A stretch of 64,000 nucleotides of DNA from Cyanoderma ruficeps (GCA_008694505.1 VZDJ01000174.1:8892106-8956105); one strand, 5' to 3'. Shown: positions 11,671-24,284, numbered from the stretch's first letter. Numbers and translations: made by a program. Notes: a model not told the origin generated them from the letters alone.

Positions 11671-14600
11671 TCTGAGTTATGCAGACTTTACTGTTAATTT
11701 TGTCACAAGTAAGCACATGTCATTGTCATGCTAGACTTTACATGACTTTATCGTTGTTATCTTAGAACTTCAGTGTTCTGCCTGACTTGGTTAAGGTCTG
11801 AACTGAGGAAGTTTTCATTCCAGCTATAGCTGTTGCTATTATTGCAGTTTTAAAATTATACAGAGGTTGCTGAATGCTAATTAGCAGGAGTTTGAAGCTA
11901 AACATAAGCACTGAGGAATGTGGGGATGTGTCTGTCATTTGACAGCTGCACCCGACTGGATTAAGCTTTCTAGAGTTTTCCTCCTCTTTAGACATGTTCT
12001 TAGATGTGGTGTCAGAAATATTGTTTAAAAAATTCTACAGTTTGTCTTATGCTGAACAGTGGCATGAAGGAACAAAGTGGGAAAAGGGCACTGAGGGTTA
12101 GGATACTGTAGTTATGCAATAACTTAGAAGTATTTTATACATCTTCTGATGGTTCACGCTGAGGCTTTTCTAAGGTCAGTATTTGTTCAGGTTCTACCTG
12201 TAGAGAAAGAGAGCAAATGGGGAAAAAATGAAGAGCAAACCAGAAATGTATTTCAACATATTTAACTTGTTACTTGTTTCTTGATGTCCCTACTGAAAAG
12301 GAAATAGGGGGAACCTTGGAAACCCAAGTGGTTTTGGCTGTAGTTAAGTTAGGAGCACCCTGGTGAATTATTTTTCCCTTCTCCAGCCAGGCCTGTGGCC
12401 TGAACTGTAGATCAAAGAAGAGCAGCACTTTGCTTAATCTGGCATAAAAATCTACTTTACCCCAACGAGACAAGAAGAAAAAGAAATTGAGGCCCAGGCT
12501 CCATGGCAACTGTGAGTTAGGTTGTTCAAATGGTTGGTAATTATAACAGTTAAAAAGAAAAAAAATAGGAAAGATATATTGCTACCATATTGGAAAGGAC
12601 ATTGCATCCCAAGCCAGGGTTGTTTGCTGCTGTTCCAAGGAATGTTCATAGCAATGCATGGATAGGCTTGTCTCCCATTTTCCTCACGGTATTGCAAAGA
12701 ATAAAAGCTGGCCAGCTGATACATCTTCAGGTCTGCTTCAAAAAATGTGTGCTGAAGACGCAAGCAGTGATTTTTCTTCTTGGAATCTGTTCTGCATCAC
12801 ATGGTGACTTTACAGCCAGTGAGCCAGGGAAATGTGACATGGTGGGTGCCCATTTGTTGTGGGTGTGACCACACAGCAGACAGTGCCTGCTGGTGACACC
12901 GAGCTCTAATGCTGTGTTGGAGCAGAGGCTGCACTGTGACCCTGCATGGTGCTGTCAGGTCCTGTGCTGTCACATGCAAACCTCCTTGCTTTCATGGGGG
13001 ATTTGAAAGCCAGTCCAGGATTCCTGAGTTGCTGCTCCTGGTGAATCTCCTCAGTCCCCACCCTGCTCATCAGACCAAAGCCTTGACTGCATGCTGCTGA
13101 GTGAGCTGGACTGATCAGTGTTTTGGTTCAGGCCAGTGCAGGTGGGGGCTCAGGGGGACCCAAATGTGTCTTCCTTGAGGTCTAGAATTTTTTTCATTCT
13201 CTCCCCAGAGCCTGTTGTTACAGAAGGAGAATGGCCTGCTGCCATTCCCAGTTCCTGGCTCTATGGGCATGTGGTGATCCAAGCCCTGTGCATAGAATCT
13301 GTTCCACAGCTTGGATAATTTATGATGTTTCCTTTTCTCTCTGGGGAAAGAGGATTTAGCACACAGCCCCCCAGTTGGGCTGTACTGACAGAAGTGTTAT
13401 TTAACCTGCTTTGTCTTTGTTCTGGACTGTGTCTTGCTCTTGATAGGAAAAATTACCTTGAGCCACCATTAATCTTTTAGTGAATGTGGAAGTAAAGAAG
13501 GCATCAATGACTTTCTTATTTTTTTTCCTTTCTGCTTTTTATGTGTGGTGCATGTAATTTGTTTTGCAGTTCTGTCCCCGATTTTCTTCTCTTCCTCATA
13601 TGCTCTTCCTTGATATTAACCCTTACTTGTGTGTTGCTATTTCTATGTTAGTGTTCAATTTTTCTGAGTTAGTTAAGATCAGAGGCATTCCATTTTCCTT
13701 CTGTCAGTTTGCCACTGTACTCTTGCTGTCCAGAAAATTCCAGCTTTACTCTACCTTGCCTCCCATGGGAATTCTTTCCAAGAAGCCAATCTCCCCAGCT
13801 TGCTGGCACCTCCTGCTTTGCAGTCCTGTGTCTGATATTAACTTTTCTCTACCAGCAAAACATTTGAGGTCATGATTCTTTTTTATCCAAGTTATCTTCC
13901 AGTTGCAGTGTTCAGCCAGTCCATTCCTGCTGGGTAGGAAGGTGTTCTGATGCCTTGACTTCAAACTCAAAGCATCAGTTCAAGGCAGCTGATGATGCAG
14001 TTCAGCTCCTCCGCCTTGTGAAATAAATGTGTTCCTGACACACTGTCAGAGTGGGGTGAGCAGCCTTTGACTGGCAGTGTTGCCTTTCCAGAGGCTTCCT
14101 GGCTCATTTTCCATGAGCTCTGGGCAACCACTATTACCACTGTGTGGATGTTTCTAGCCGCACTGGATGCTTCTTCCTCCCTCTGACATAACATAACATT
14201 TCAAATTCCCAGATAAATCAAAACTTTTGCTGGTGGGAGCTGCATTTACAAAAGACAAAAGTATATTTGAGCTGCCAACTGCTGTTTGTATTCATCCATG
14301 TTTGTGATCCCTGTCGTTTGCTGTTAGGGAACAAACTTGACGTGTGTGGATTTTGATTTGCGTAAAACCACAGAGAATGTGGTGTTTGATCTGAACATCT
14401 TAGAGAGCAAGGAGGATTTGGTATGTGAACAAAACTCTTCACTATTTTCTTGGGTAAAGGGTTTGCACATCCACTCAGAGGGCAGAAACAACAGCATATG
14501 ACTTAGGTGCCCAATTACACCCTGTGTGTCACCAAGGAGCTGAAGGAGCAGCTCACTAATGCTTCGTAGTCTGAAAACAGGCAGTTGAAAGCTCCAGCAA

Positions 14601-14951
14601 AAGAAGGCACAATACATTCAGGGCAATTGTGTGCTTTAATGCTTTGGGAAACAAAAAAAAGGTCTAAATGTGCAGCTATCCCTAAGGAATTATCTGTGGG
14701 CTCTATCTGCAAATAATAATTTAATCAGCTTATTTGGCTGCCCATGATCACAAAGCTGTAATTGATTAAAAATGATCCTTTTTGTAACAAAATAAGGCTG
14801 CAGAATAAAAATGAGATTCTAAGGTGATTCTAATGTGCCCTGCTCTGGCAATGTGATAAGGAGCACTTCTGTAGAAAACCAAAGAATCTCACGGCAAAAG
14901 GTTTTGCGACTGTTACAGAGAAGTCTTTTCAGACTTTAGACTGAATTTGGA

Positions 14952-15021
14952 CTTCTTTTTCTTTCTTTTTTCTCCCTTTTTTTTCCCCTTTAGTTTCAGT
15001 TTGGTTTTTTTTTTCCTTCAG
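14952..15021 (+). promoter_or_regulatory. Long polypyrimidine tract with stacked acceptor-like AGs
   Basis: Forty uninterrupted pyrimidines (14952-14991) run straight into TAG (AG at 14992-14993), then TTTCAG (AG at 14998-14999), and after a T10 run CCTTCAG (AG at 15020-15021). On the plus strand this looks like a very strong splice-acceptor region with alternative AGs. Downstream sequence holds no long open frame, so a real acceptor would lead into a noncoding exon. It may simply be a simple-sequence tract. Confidence 0.35.
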
Positions 15022-16034
15022 TGTATTCATGTTTCCTTGGGATCTGAATGGGGGAGAGGAATTTCTTTTAAAGGCCACATGGCTCACTTCCAATTCTGAT
15101 AGATAAAGTCAACCTGCTTGGCCCCACCAACAGGAAATAGGATGCTGCCCCTTTAAGCAGACTGTAAGGAGTATGGAATTACGGCTAACTTGGTTTGGAG
15201 CCTTTGTGTAAGGCTTTCAGGAAGAGATAAACCATTAATCATGCACAATTACTCTGACCTTGCATGAACTAAAGCCTCTCTGAACACATAAGATTACGGT
15301 CTCTGGGGACCTTGAGACACTGACACGATCAGCTCGTCCGAGGGCACTGGAAATGGCTGCACAAAATGGCTGAAAGCTTGGCCTTGCTTTCCTTCCCTCA
15401 AACCCCACTCTGTCTTTCCACCCAGGACAGGATCCACCTGCTTGCCATGCAAACTAAGGAGAAGTCATTTCCCTCGTGCCAGGCTTTGAGTTCACGAGTG
15501 GAAGTGACGGCAGTGCTGAAGAGAAAAAATTACATTTGAGTTTTGAGGATTTTTTTTTTAATACTTACTGAGTTGGAGCATTTTACACTTATTTCTACTC
15601 TCTCCCTATGGGGATCTTCTTTTTCTCTGGGGTTAGCACAGTACAAATGTTATGATCAGTGGCAGAGGTTCTTAGGTAGCTCTGCAGTGTAATTTACTTT
15701 TGCTGCTGCTATTCCTATCCTGGTGCCAGCCTCACCTGTTCTAATTAGATTTTAGATTATGATTTTCAGGGTCAGTTACATCCCCTATGTTAGTTTTGTT
15801 TAGGATTTCTTTGACTTAAACTCTTTAAACGCCCACGTCTCACACACCTACTATGTTTTACTTTCCTCTGTCTCTTCTTTTTCCAACCTCTGGCACTAGC
15901 AGCAATATGTAAAATAATAATAATGAAGGTAAATAAGCAATTAAGCATTTACTCATTAAGTAATTATTGATTTTAACTTGTAATTTATCAAAATTAAGGT
16001 GAGCTAAAAATGCACATGAACAGCTGCAGAAGCT

Positions 16035-16057
16035 CATTTCACTGACTCAGTGAAATG
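16035..16057. promoter_or_regulatory. 23-bp palindrome centred on an AP-1 site
   Basis: The left arm CATTTCACTGA (16035-16045) and the right arm TCAGTGAAATG (16047-16057) are perfect reverse complements around a single central C. The centre forms TGACTCA (16043-16049), the classic AP-1 (Fos/Jun) heptamer. Perfect symmetry extends well beyond the 7-bp site. It sits in AT-rich, repeat-free DNA with TAAT-type motifs to the left. An AP-1 or NF-E2/MAF-like bZIP site is the simplest reading; MAF half-site elements are not obvious. Confidence 0.5.
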
Positions 16058-16478
16058 CAGTTCCTTGTTTGTTTGATCCTTCATCCTGTGTTTGATCCCT
16101 ACAGCTTCATTCACTTATCAAGTTTATCCTGCTATAAATATTTTACTTGCATATTTGATCATTTTATGTTATTTACTGCAGTCTGACGCCTATTTTGAAC
16201 TAATTTTACACTGCTATAACTGTCTTTCCTCTGTCCACTGAAGTAGCAAATTTCTGATTTTTTAGAGATGTGGTTTTAACAAGATGGAGATGGCTCACCC
16301 TGCATTAAAGGATTGGACAGGGGATTCCAAACTAAAATACAGGTCCAGTTGTGACCAGCACCTCTGTGTTGCTGTATAGGAAGATGGGTAAATCCAAAAG
16401 GAATAAAAGGTCTTCAGAGAGTGAATGATGCAGAGAATGTGTATTAGGAACTCCTCCCTGAAATGGGGTTTAGAAGGT

Positions 16479-16540
16479 AGAATCATAGCACTGAAGAATG
16501 TCCTGAGCTGGAAGGCACCCACAACGATCACTGAAATCTA
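16479..16540 (-). mobile_element. CR1 LINE 3' tail fragment, reverse orientation
   Basis: The plus strand reads AGAATCATAG, then TGTCCTGAGCTGGAAGG, then CACCCACAACGATCA, which is the reverse complement of the CR1 terminal region (octamer, CAACTCAGGA, GGTCCCTTCC-like and GATCC blocks). About 60 bp is preserved, with a short insertion or duplication in the octamer region. It is a minus-strand, 5'-truncated relic with no coding capacity. It lies at the right edge of an AT-rich interval. Confidence 0.78.
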
Positions 16541-16904
16541 AAAGGTAAGCAAAATTAAAATACCACAAGGGCAAGGACAGCAAAGGAATTGCTTTATCAG
16601 GTAAGATCTCTGGGAATAATGTCAGACTTGTTCATCAGGACATCAGTCGCTCTCTAACTCTGAGGATAAATGAGAAATTATTTTATAAGAAGGTTTCTCC
16701 AGGTTGTTTGCTGCAAGCCTTCTGCACAGTGTCCCTGAGTGTTTTCACAGACTTGGTTCATGGGTTTGGTAACAGCTGATTGTGGTTTGTATCAGAAGGG
16801 TATTAAACCCTGTGCCATTAGACATTGAGGATGAGAGCCTGGTTTGAGGGAGCTGTCCAGTCCTTGATGGAGAAGACACACACTGTGCTGCACTTCTTCA
16901 TGGA

Positions 16905-16930
16905 TTTTTTATTATTTTATTTTATTCTTT
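16905..16930 (+). repeat. (TTTTA)n-like low-complexity tract
   Basis: A short series of TTTA and TTTTA units, AT-only for about 20 nt. No recognisable element body adjoins it. Confidence 0.75.
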
Positions 16931-17778
16931 TACATTTTCCACTAGTGTATTCTAAACGTGCAGCCAATGGTTAAAGGGGTGTTGGTTCTAAGAAATATTC
17001 AGCAGAATGTAAACTCACTGAAAACAGAACAAAACCAAAACAGCGTGGTGCGAAGGGAGACACTTGTTCTGGTTGTGGTGCTGTAGGGCCACAAGTGCTC
17101 GTGGCATTCTTGGGCAGCTTGGGCCCACAGCCAGTTTTCAGAGAAGCAACCCTGCTCCTCTTTTAGGAAATGGGCTGTGGCAGGAATGGGAATTAGCTGT
17201 GAGAGGGAAAAGGCAGGAGATTGCTGCTAGGTGGGGATATGGGGACTCTGTGCTGCAGGAGCCAAAATCAAACAAAGGTAGATTCTTATCTGATGTAGCC
17301 CAGCTGAAGTCAGTGTCAGAGTTGCATCAAAATCAGGCTTGAAGGGAGCAGTATCAGGCCCACATGGGTTTTCTGCTTTGTTTTTAGTCCTGTTGCACCT
17401 CATGTGACCAAAGATGTGGAAAGATCCATTGTAAGAGGTTTTAAAATTGAACAATTCTTTATTCTAAGGGAAAAGACAACCCACTGCTTTTTGGGTTCAG
17501 TCCAGGTGTGCATTCTGCATCTACACTGCAGTGCTGTCAGTACAGCTGTGTAGCTCTTCCTGAGGCAGCTGTTAACAAGCTGCCCTTGATACTTCTGTCT
17601 GTGCTGCCAGAACCATAATAGACTCCATGTGTGCCTAATCCAAAAATATTATTGACTCTGCCTCTCAGTATACTCCTAGGAGTACTGATGCTCACTACCT
17701 TAAAACTACCTCAAAACTACCCCAGCCATGTATTCAACCTGTTCATGCTTCAGACTGAAAGGATGGGTATTCTCTTTA

Positions 17779-17809
17779 GTTTTAGATTTGATTTTACAAA
17801 ATCTAAAAC
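17779..17809. repeat. Perfect 11-bp AT-rich inverted repeat
   Basis: GTTTTAGATTT (17779-17789) and AAATCTAAAAC (17799-17809) are exact reverse complements with the 9-nt loop GATTTTACA. AT-rich arms make chance occurrence more likely than for the GC-containing repeats elsewhere. Confidence 0.6.
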
Positions 17810-18189
17810 CTGATTGAATGGCTTCTGCAAGTAAACCTGTCCTGGTTTTACCATTCTCCATTTGGAATCTGAAAGGCTTTGTTTGTTTGGGTCTTAGAGA
17901 TAAAAATGGGGAGAGAGACAGTCAGGCAGCAGAGATTTGTGTAGGTTATTCTCTGCTGCTGGCAGTCCAGGTGACTCAGTTAAAGCAGTGGAAGAGCTGG
18001 CTGAGGGCTGTTCCCTCCTAACAGGAGAGAGAGAACTCCCGGGGTTAAAGGCAAGAGCATCCCTTTTATAATTAGGACAGATCAGAAGTGGAGCAAAATG
18101 TTCTTGCAGCTGAATCAGCTGCCCTCTAACCAGCCTGGAGTCTGGAGCTGGGGCCTGATGGACACTTGTACAGAATGCAATTTAATCTG

Positions 18190-18640
18190 TAATGGCTGAG
18201 GAGGACTCCTCAAAGTCTGCGGCAAATGGCAATTATTGTCCCCTTTTGTCACATCCCCCCCAACCAAAACAAAAAAAGAGGAAAATTAATGAAAATAACA
18301 ACAGGAAAGGATCCTAACTAGCATGCCCTGCCTCCCCCTTTCTCTTTAAAAATCCTTTGCAATATAGTGACTGAAATGAGCTGCCCGGTATAATAAAATC
18401 TCTGGAGCACCAATGTGAAACAAGAATTCCTCCCCCACACACAGGCACACACACCCCTGCTCCCTAATGAGCAGGGAGACGCCAGCTTGGGGGCTGCAGC
18501 CAGTGTTAAATTAGCAGAGAAGGCCATCGAAGTGGGCTGACTCCAGCGTAAACTGCCTTAAGTGTCTGTTTATTAAATCACACCAGCGCTTAGAGTCTGC
18601 CCTGCTGCCACATCAGAGCTGTCTGCACACAGACAAACCC
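18190..18640. promoter_or_regulatory. CNE-like block
   Basis: Non-repetitive DNA with closely spaced motif-like words: GGCAATTATTGTCC (SOX/homeodomain-like), an NKX2-type TTAAGTG at 18558-18564, TTTATTAAATCAC, and mixed GC/AT texture without decay-like simple repeats. This resembles developmental enhancers of vertebrates. No alignment is available, so conservation is a guess. Confidence 0.28.
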
Positions 18641-19026
18641 TGGCCAGTCCCGGGGGAACCTGGGCCAACTGGATATTGGTGGTAGTAAAGGCAGGGGGAG
18701 GAGGGAGCAGCCCTCACCAACAGCCCCTCGTTAGGTTCCATCATGGGTTATCCTTCCAGAGTGGAAAATCCTTTATTTAGGGTCACTGTTGGCTTTTGTA
18801 GCAGTGGGGAAACCCTAAAGTTGTGTTGCTCTCTGCTTGTTAGGAAGCAGGAGTTAAAGCAGACATTTGCTTTCTAAACGGCTGTGTCTGAGCCTTGGAG
18901 AGTGGCTTGGCTGTGTCAGTCCTTACAGGGAAGTGTGGCCTTCTTTCAACTCAATCCTTCAGTTACAGTGCGAGAAAGTTGTTAATACCCAATGATTTTC
19001 TAAAAGAATTCCCTGGTCTCAACCTA

Positions 19027-19060
19027 GAAATAAAAAATTGGCCTTTGGAAATAAAAAATT
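19027..19060 (+). repeat. Direct repeat, 21-bp period
   Basis: GAAATAAAAAATT occurs at 19027-19039 and again at 19048-19060. The flanking bases also resemble each other, consistent with an old 21-bp tandem duplication in AT-rich DNA. Confidence 0.65.
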
Positions 19061-20029
19061 CTGCTGGTCAAACCTTAAGTTATCATATTAAAGGAGGTAA
19101 AAATCAAAATGCTTCTGTATATTTGCACATATTCTGTATATTTGTGAGAGGTACAGTGAGGGTTTGATTCCAGATGGGACTTCTACACTTGCCTGCTAAA
19201 CAGTAATCTTACATATCCTGCAGTTAAGGCAGATAGGAGAGAGGCAGCCAAGCTGGAAACCTTGTCCTCTAAGTCAGGAGACATCACTTCTATTGCTGCT
19301 AGTTCTGAAACAAGAACCCTACTACATTCTATTCTTTCTCAAGGACTGCTTTTTAAACACAGTTGGAACCAGGGCTGCTGGTTTATGACTCTGCTGCTTA
19401 CATTCATTACCAATGGGCCTGTTCTGGTCTCTGCTCTACGCTTCCAAGATAAGTATTCTTTTCTGCATAAATCCCCAGAAGGAAATCTTGGGGAGAAGTG
19501 GATAACTCTCTCATCCCACATGGAGGCATAGAATGGAGTTTTGGAAAAGTGTCTGAAATTGTTTTTTCTCATGAATTGCATGGGCTTGCTGAACAGCTCT
19601 TAAATTTGTCATCCTACCACTTAGGCTTGATCTTTCTCGGCAGTGAGATTTTTAAGCTTCAAACAAGTTTCATCCATGTGTTGTCAGGTCAGGATGTTGA
19701 ATGTACAGCATGTAGCTCCATTTAACTAATTTGTCGATACTTCCATACTTGTATTCCCTACTCAGCCTGCTGGGTTACATCTTCCATGAGGGATTTTTGC
19801 TGCTCATAGGCTTCTGGAGGCTCCACTGCAGCCCAGATGCCACTTTCTGTGAGAGCAGGTCCGGAGTCATGGTCAAGCAGCCTTTTGTGAGGTGGCCCAT
19901 TGACATTGGAGAGGACCAGCAGTTGTTGAGCTAATTTGTATGAGGAAGGAGTCATGGATAGTTTAATATGAAGTGGTTGGTTTAGCTGGCAGAAAGGGAG
20001 AGGTGGGCTGTTTTCCATTTCCCTTTAAA

Positions 20030-20170
20030 ATGTCAAACACTAATAGTCTCTTCCGATCATCCTGAGATTGCCAAATAATTGACTCCCGCCTACAGCAAAA
20101 ACCTCCCTGATCCACAAAGCAGGAAGCTGATGACAGCAATTGCCTGAACGTGTCCAAATTAGTCAACTCC
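20030..20170. promoter_or_regulatory. CNE-like block
   Basis: Contains AATAATTGACTCCC, TGATGACAGCAATTGCC and CCAAATTAG within 140 bp of unique sequence. The TGACAG-type words are TALE (MEIS/PKNOX)-like and the AATTA words homeodomain-like. This is inference from texture only. Confidence 0.25.
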
Positions 20171-21262
20171 TGGCAACCCCAGCAGGGTCAGCAGTGGCAG
20201 CCCAGGGGTCGCAGGGCAGCAGGAGATGGAGGTTGGAGATTGCCCTGCTTCCTGTGCCCTCTCGTGCCTCCAGGACATAGCAAGGACATGAGGGATTCCC
20301 AGCTGGAGCAGCCAGCACCTGAACTGCATGTCCAACAGAGGTGTGTTTATCCAGAGGATCTGCTGTAAATTAGCCAAACCAGGGCTTAGGGGCAGAGTGG
20401 GGAAGTGCCTGTCCCTGCCAGTGGCAGCAGAACACGTGTGTGTGGGGTGAGCTGGTGTCACACAGCTCCAGATGGGTTTTCTCCAGGGTTTCCCTACTCT
20501 GCTGTGTGGGACTAACCTGTTTACAACTTGTCGGGATCTGTCCCAGGGCTGATTTATTTTTTCTGTAGCTTCATTTGTTCTCTCACATCCGTGCAATTGA
20601 TTGCAGGAAAATGTATGGACATAAAGTAGTTAGGAATATGCACACAGCCTGGAGCTCAGAGAGGAGCCAGAGAAAGGTGTCTGCCAAGCCATTCCGGAGC
20701 CTCTTCAACACATCCAGTAACGTGTGCTGGGTGGTTTGGTTTTATAAAATGGTGGCAGTAAAGCAGCAAAGAATCACTTGCCCCATTCCCCCCTCTCTTG
20801 CCTTTGAAAGGACTTCAGTGTGCCTGTGACTTCTTGAAGGCAACTCAAGCATCTAGGGGTTGTGGCCTTTTCATAAGATTATTTTAGGACTCAGAGAGAT
20901 GACAGAGGGAGAAAGAGAGAAGCACTGTCTCAGAGCTCCCAAGCAATACCTCTGTTGTTAGAGGCAGGATGAGAAAGTTTTAAGAGCAGGCTCTTTGTGT
21001 GCTAGGCTGTATTCCTGTCTGTGCTTCCTAAAGCAGAGGAGCTGGGGACAGGAGCCTGCCCTGACAGCTCCCTGAGCACGCTGCTGCAGGTCAGGACCTC
21101 TGCCCGGGGAAGGAGCACTGCCTGTGGGCCTCCCACGTCTGCTCACGGAAAGCCTGGCTGGACGCTCTGTCACACTCTGACAAAGGTCACTTTTACATCC
21201 CGTCTTCTAAAAGGTCACAGCATGACCCCAGGTGCAGGAGAAGAGGAGGAGGGAGAAGGCAG

Positions 21263-21303
21263 CTTTCTCCCTTTTTTTTTCCTTTTTTTTTCTTTTTTTT
21301 TTT
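21263..21303 (+). repeat. 41-nt T/C simple tract
   Basis: An uninterrupted pyrimidine run dominated by T, with C interruptions at regular 8-10 nt spacing. It ends in TTTAC, not AG, so it is not a good splice acceptor. Low-complexity sequence, likely unstable in length. Confidence 0.85.
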
Positions 21304-23389
21304 ACTTTGTTACCACTTCCTGACAGAATATACCTTGTCTTTGCTCTTGTACTGCCCCTTCTCTCGACCCGCACTGGCACTTTCTAAATGCTACACCAAT
21401 GCTCTCTCTTTATAGGATTCAGTGGCTGGTTACTGGATTTTCTCCTCTTTATCCACTTTGTTCTCTCTGCAGAGCTGTAGTAATCAATGAATAAGCAAAC
21501 ACTTCCAACCTCACTGTGCCCTCCAGATGTAAAATTCTCTGAGCACAGTTCTTCACCACAGCTTGTGTGAGATACATGAGCACAAACTGCTACACGGATA
21601 GTTTTTCCCTCGAGGGCTGGGTGGGGGGAAATGTACCAATCTTTCTCTTTTTCATCCCAGCATATAGCAGTAAATGGATATATCTTCTGATGGGAAAACT
21701 GCCTTCCCTTGTTCGTTTTTGGCAGTGATTACATGGGTCAGTGGGGCAGGAGGACAGGTAAAGAACAGATGCTCAGATGTCACACACTGCTACAGAGTTG
21801 TTTCCCAAACTAGGATTTACAGAACCAACTAGAGGATGAAAACTATTTGTTCTTCTTGACTTAAATAAGGCCCAATGGTTAACACAACATTTATGTGCAA
21901 ACCTGCAAGGCTTCAATCCAGAACTTTAACTGCTGGATCATCCTCCCAGCATGATATGAATTTTTTCCCTCTCATAGAATTTGCAGCAGCAGTGGAATTA
22001 TTTTCTGCATTTTGGATGCTAATGGAAGGGGTAAATACAGGGGGTTGCTCAGTCTGCTCATTTTAATAATTTGTTTCTCAAAGTCTGGAGTGAAATGGTG
22101 GACATGATTCTCTGGGGACTGCGGGGACTTGTCACAGATGCTGGACATGGTCCTTCAAACAGCAGACATGAGACATTTAAGTTTTAGAGACACAGTTGAC
22201 TTTGTGAGGGTGATAACTTGATACAAGTTATTTTATTTACAGCATTCATTCTTCACACAGAATTTCCTTAAGATGTTTAGAGATATGAAGAGTTATAGAA
22301 ACAGAGAGGAATCTCTTTTCAGAAAACTTACTATAACTTTTGAATAGTAAACAGCCTGTCCCTGGCTTGTCTTTGAAAAATAGATAGCCAAGTTTTCACT
22401 TTAAAGTGTAATGATCTGCATCTATCTTAGATGTCTCTGAAAGGGCTCTTATTGCTCACATAGGTGAGTCACATCTCTCAGTATGTTTTTAAATATAGTA
22501 TTCCTTTAATAGAGGTACTTGCTGTGAGCCCAAAATAATTAAGTATCTCAAGACTGTCTTACTTTCAGTTGTGCTAATACCCTAAAAAATCCACATCTAA
22601 TTCCCAGGATCTCAAAGGAAATTGATGCAGCTTGCAGACTACCCACCAGGCCAGTGTACCTGTTCCTGACCTTTAAGTAAGCAGATCAATGGAATTCTTG
22701 TGTATTGGCCAGACCACATGAAAGTCAAAGTCTGTGGACAAGCAGAAGTTGTAGAAGGTCAAAAACTAGGTCATGGCCGAGCTGGGAATGCCAATGAACT
22801 GGGCTACCTGTTGAGCAAAAAAGGGAAGAAATAGCCATGATGAAGAGTACCCAAAGGTGGTTTTTCCAGGTTCCCAGTCAGAAAGGAGACTGTTCCACTA
22901 ATTGGGTCTTAAAAGGTCTTTTCTATTCTGTTTAAACTCCTACAATATGCCCCTCACTGAGATATGAGGGTGTCTGTCTAAGGATGTCTCTCTTTTCATT
23001 CTTTTCAGCTGTGTTTGTTTTCCTCCCTCCCCTTACCCATTCTTTGCAGGTTCGTGAAGAGCATTCAGACCCCATGAGGGGGTCTCTACAGATCTCCTAA
23101 GAAGATTAAGCTCTCTGAATATTTCATGCCCCTGATTGACAGCTCTTGAGGACCTCTTGTAAGCCTGGCGCCCGTATTCTTGTTTTAAAAAAAAGAGAGG
23201 GAGACAAGAAAATCACATCCACAGAAAAAAATTGATCCTATGGGCCCGACCTCTGCTGACAGAAGGCACTAGACAGAGGCAGCTCCTCCCGGACATCTCC
23301 CCCTCCTTTCCCTCCCACCAGCCTCTACTGTGAAATAAAAGGAAGGTAATGGGATTTTAAGAGGCAAGGAATAGGCAGCAGAGGAGGGG

Positions 23390-23710
23390 GTGGTTGTGCC
23401 CCCTCCCCTGAGCCCCAGTGCTGCGGCTGCTGGTCCCTCGAGAGCCATTGTGTGCCCTTGTCCCCGGCTCCCGTTCTGCGCCGCGCCCGCCCGTCCCTAA
23501 CGAGCTGCGGGCCCTCATTAGGGGCTGAGCCGGGAGCCAGCCCCGCGCTCCCCGTTCCGCCCCATTAAGGGTTTGCCCCCTGCTTGACAGCGGGGAAAGG
23601 GAGCCGGCGACCTGTAAATTCTCATCAGGCTGCTTGAGAGCCTCCCTGCCCCCTCAGCCAGCCAGCAATAGGCGGCTGAGAAGTTTCTCCTTTATTTAGA
23701 GAGGCAGGGC
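23390..23710. promoter_or_regulatory. Small CpG-island-like block with AT-core motifs
   Basis: About 18 CpGs lie in roughly 180 bp (23440-23620), a sharp contrast with the CpG-poor surroundings. The GC-rich DNA is interspersed with CATTAGGGG, CCATTAAGGG and TTTATTTAG words. Unmethylated CpG clusters in birds usually mark promoters or strong developmental enhancers. No exon with an ATG and donor is evident, so an enhancer or a noncoding-RNA promoter is more likely than a protein-gene promoter. Confidence 0.4.
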
Positions 23711-24259
23711 CAAGCAGATCTCCTCACATGCTGGGTTTAGGAGACGTTCCTTGGTGGAAACAGGGGATGAGGATGAGGGGGAGAGAAGCAGAAAGAAACA
23801 GCTCTGAGCCCTTCTTACAGCCGGGGCACAGAGAGATTCCTGCTGTGCTTTGCTGTAGATACCAGTGTTTGACTGTAATGTCCCGTGTTCCTCTGCTCCA
23901 TGCTAAGAAATTGGCACAGCTTCCTGCTGGCATATTTATGGGAATCATCCGTGGTGCTGGGGATACTGCACAATTATGACCATCCATAATAGATAGGCAG
24001 ATAAATGGAATGGTCACTGCTGAGTGACTGGGAGACTCCACCAACTTTTGCAGTACTTTAACCTTTTCCTTGCTCAAGACTCCAGAGTTGCTGAACTCAG
24101 TTGAAAATCTCCTCTTTAATGTTAGACTTGCCTTCTCAGCATGATTAATCTCTATTAAACTTAAATATCCTTTCTGTGTAGGTTCAGTGTTTCTGTGAGG
24201 TCTGGCTGAGCACTTCAGCAGTGGCACTTTGGACCATGTGAGTAGGGAACTCTTTGAGG

Positions 24260-24284
24260 TACATGTAAGATATTACATGTAAGA
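24260..24284 (+). repeat. Direct repeat of an 11-mer
   Basis: TACATGTAAGA occurs at 24260-24270 and 24274-24284 with TAT between. Each copy contains the palindrome TACATGTA, so the pair can also pair as an inverted repeat. Confidence 0.6.

Larger units (their letters stand above)
10241..14951. other. No gene seen
   Basis: Contains the T17 run and the 11619-11670 hairpin. The remaining sequence is unique and featureless by eye. Open frames on both strands are short, and overlapping frames in opposite directions show no preferred one. Confidence 0.55.
15022..18189. other. No gene seen; AT-rich part at 15880-16280
   Basis: 15880-16010 is dense in TAAT/ATTA words (AATAATAATAATG, CATTAAGTAATTATTG). 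The AP-1 palindrome and a minus-strand CR1 scrap follow. 17690-17720 holds a small direct repeat (AAAACTACC twice, 11-bp period). Confidence 0.55.
18641..23389. other. No gene seen
   Basis: Besides the 19027 direct repeat, the 20030 block and the T/C tract, I recognise nothing. 20880-20925 is a short GA-rich stretch. 20960-21180 is mildly GC-rich. Confidence 0.55.
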
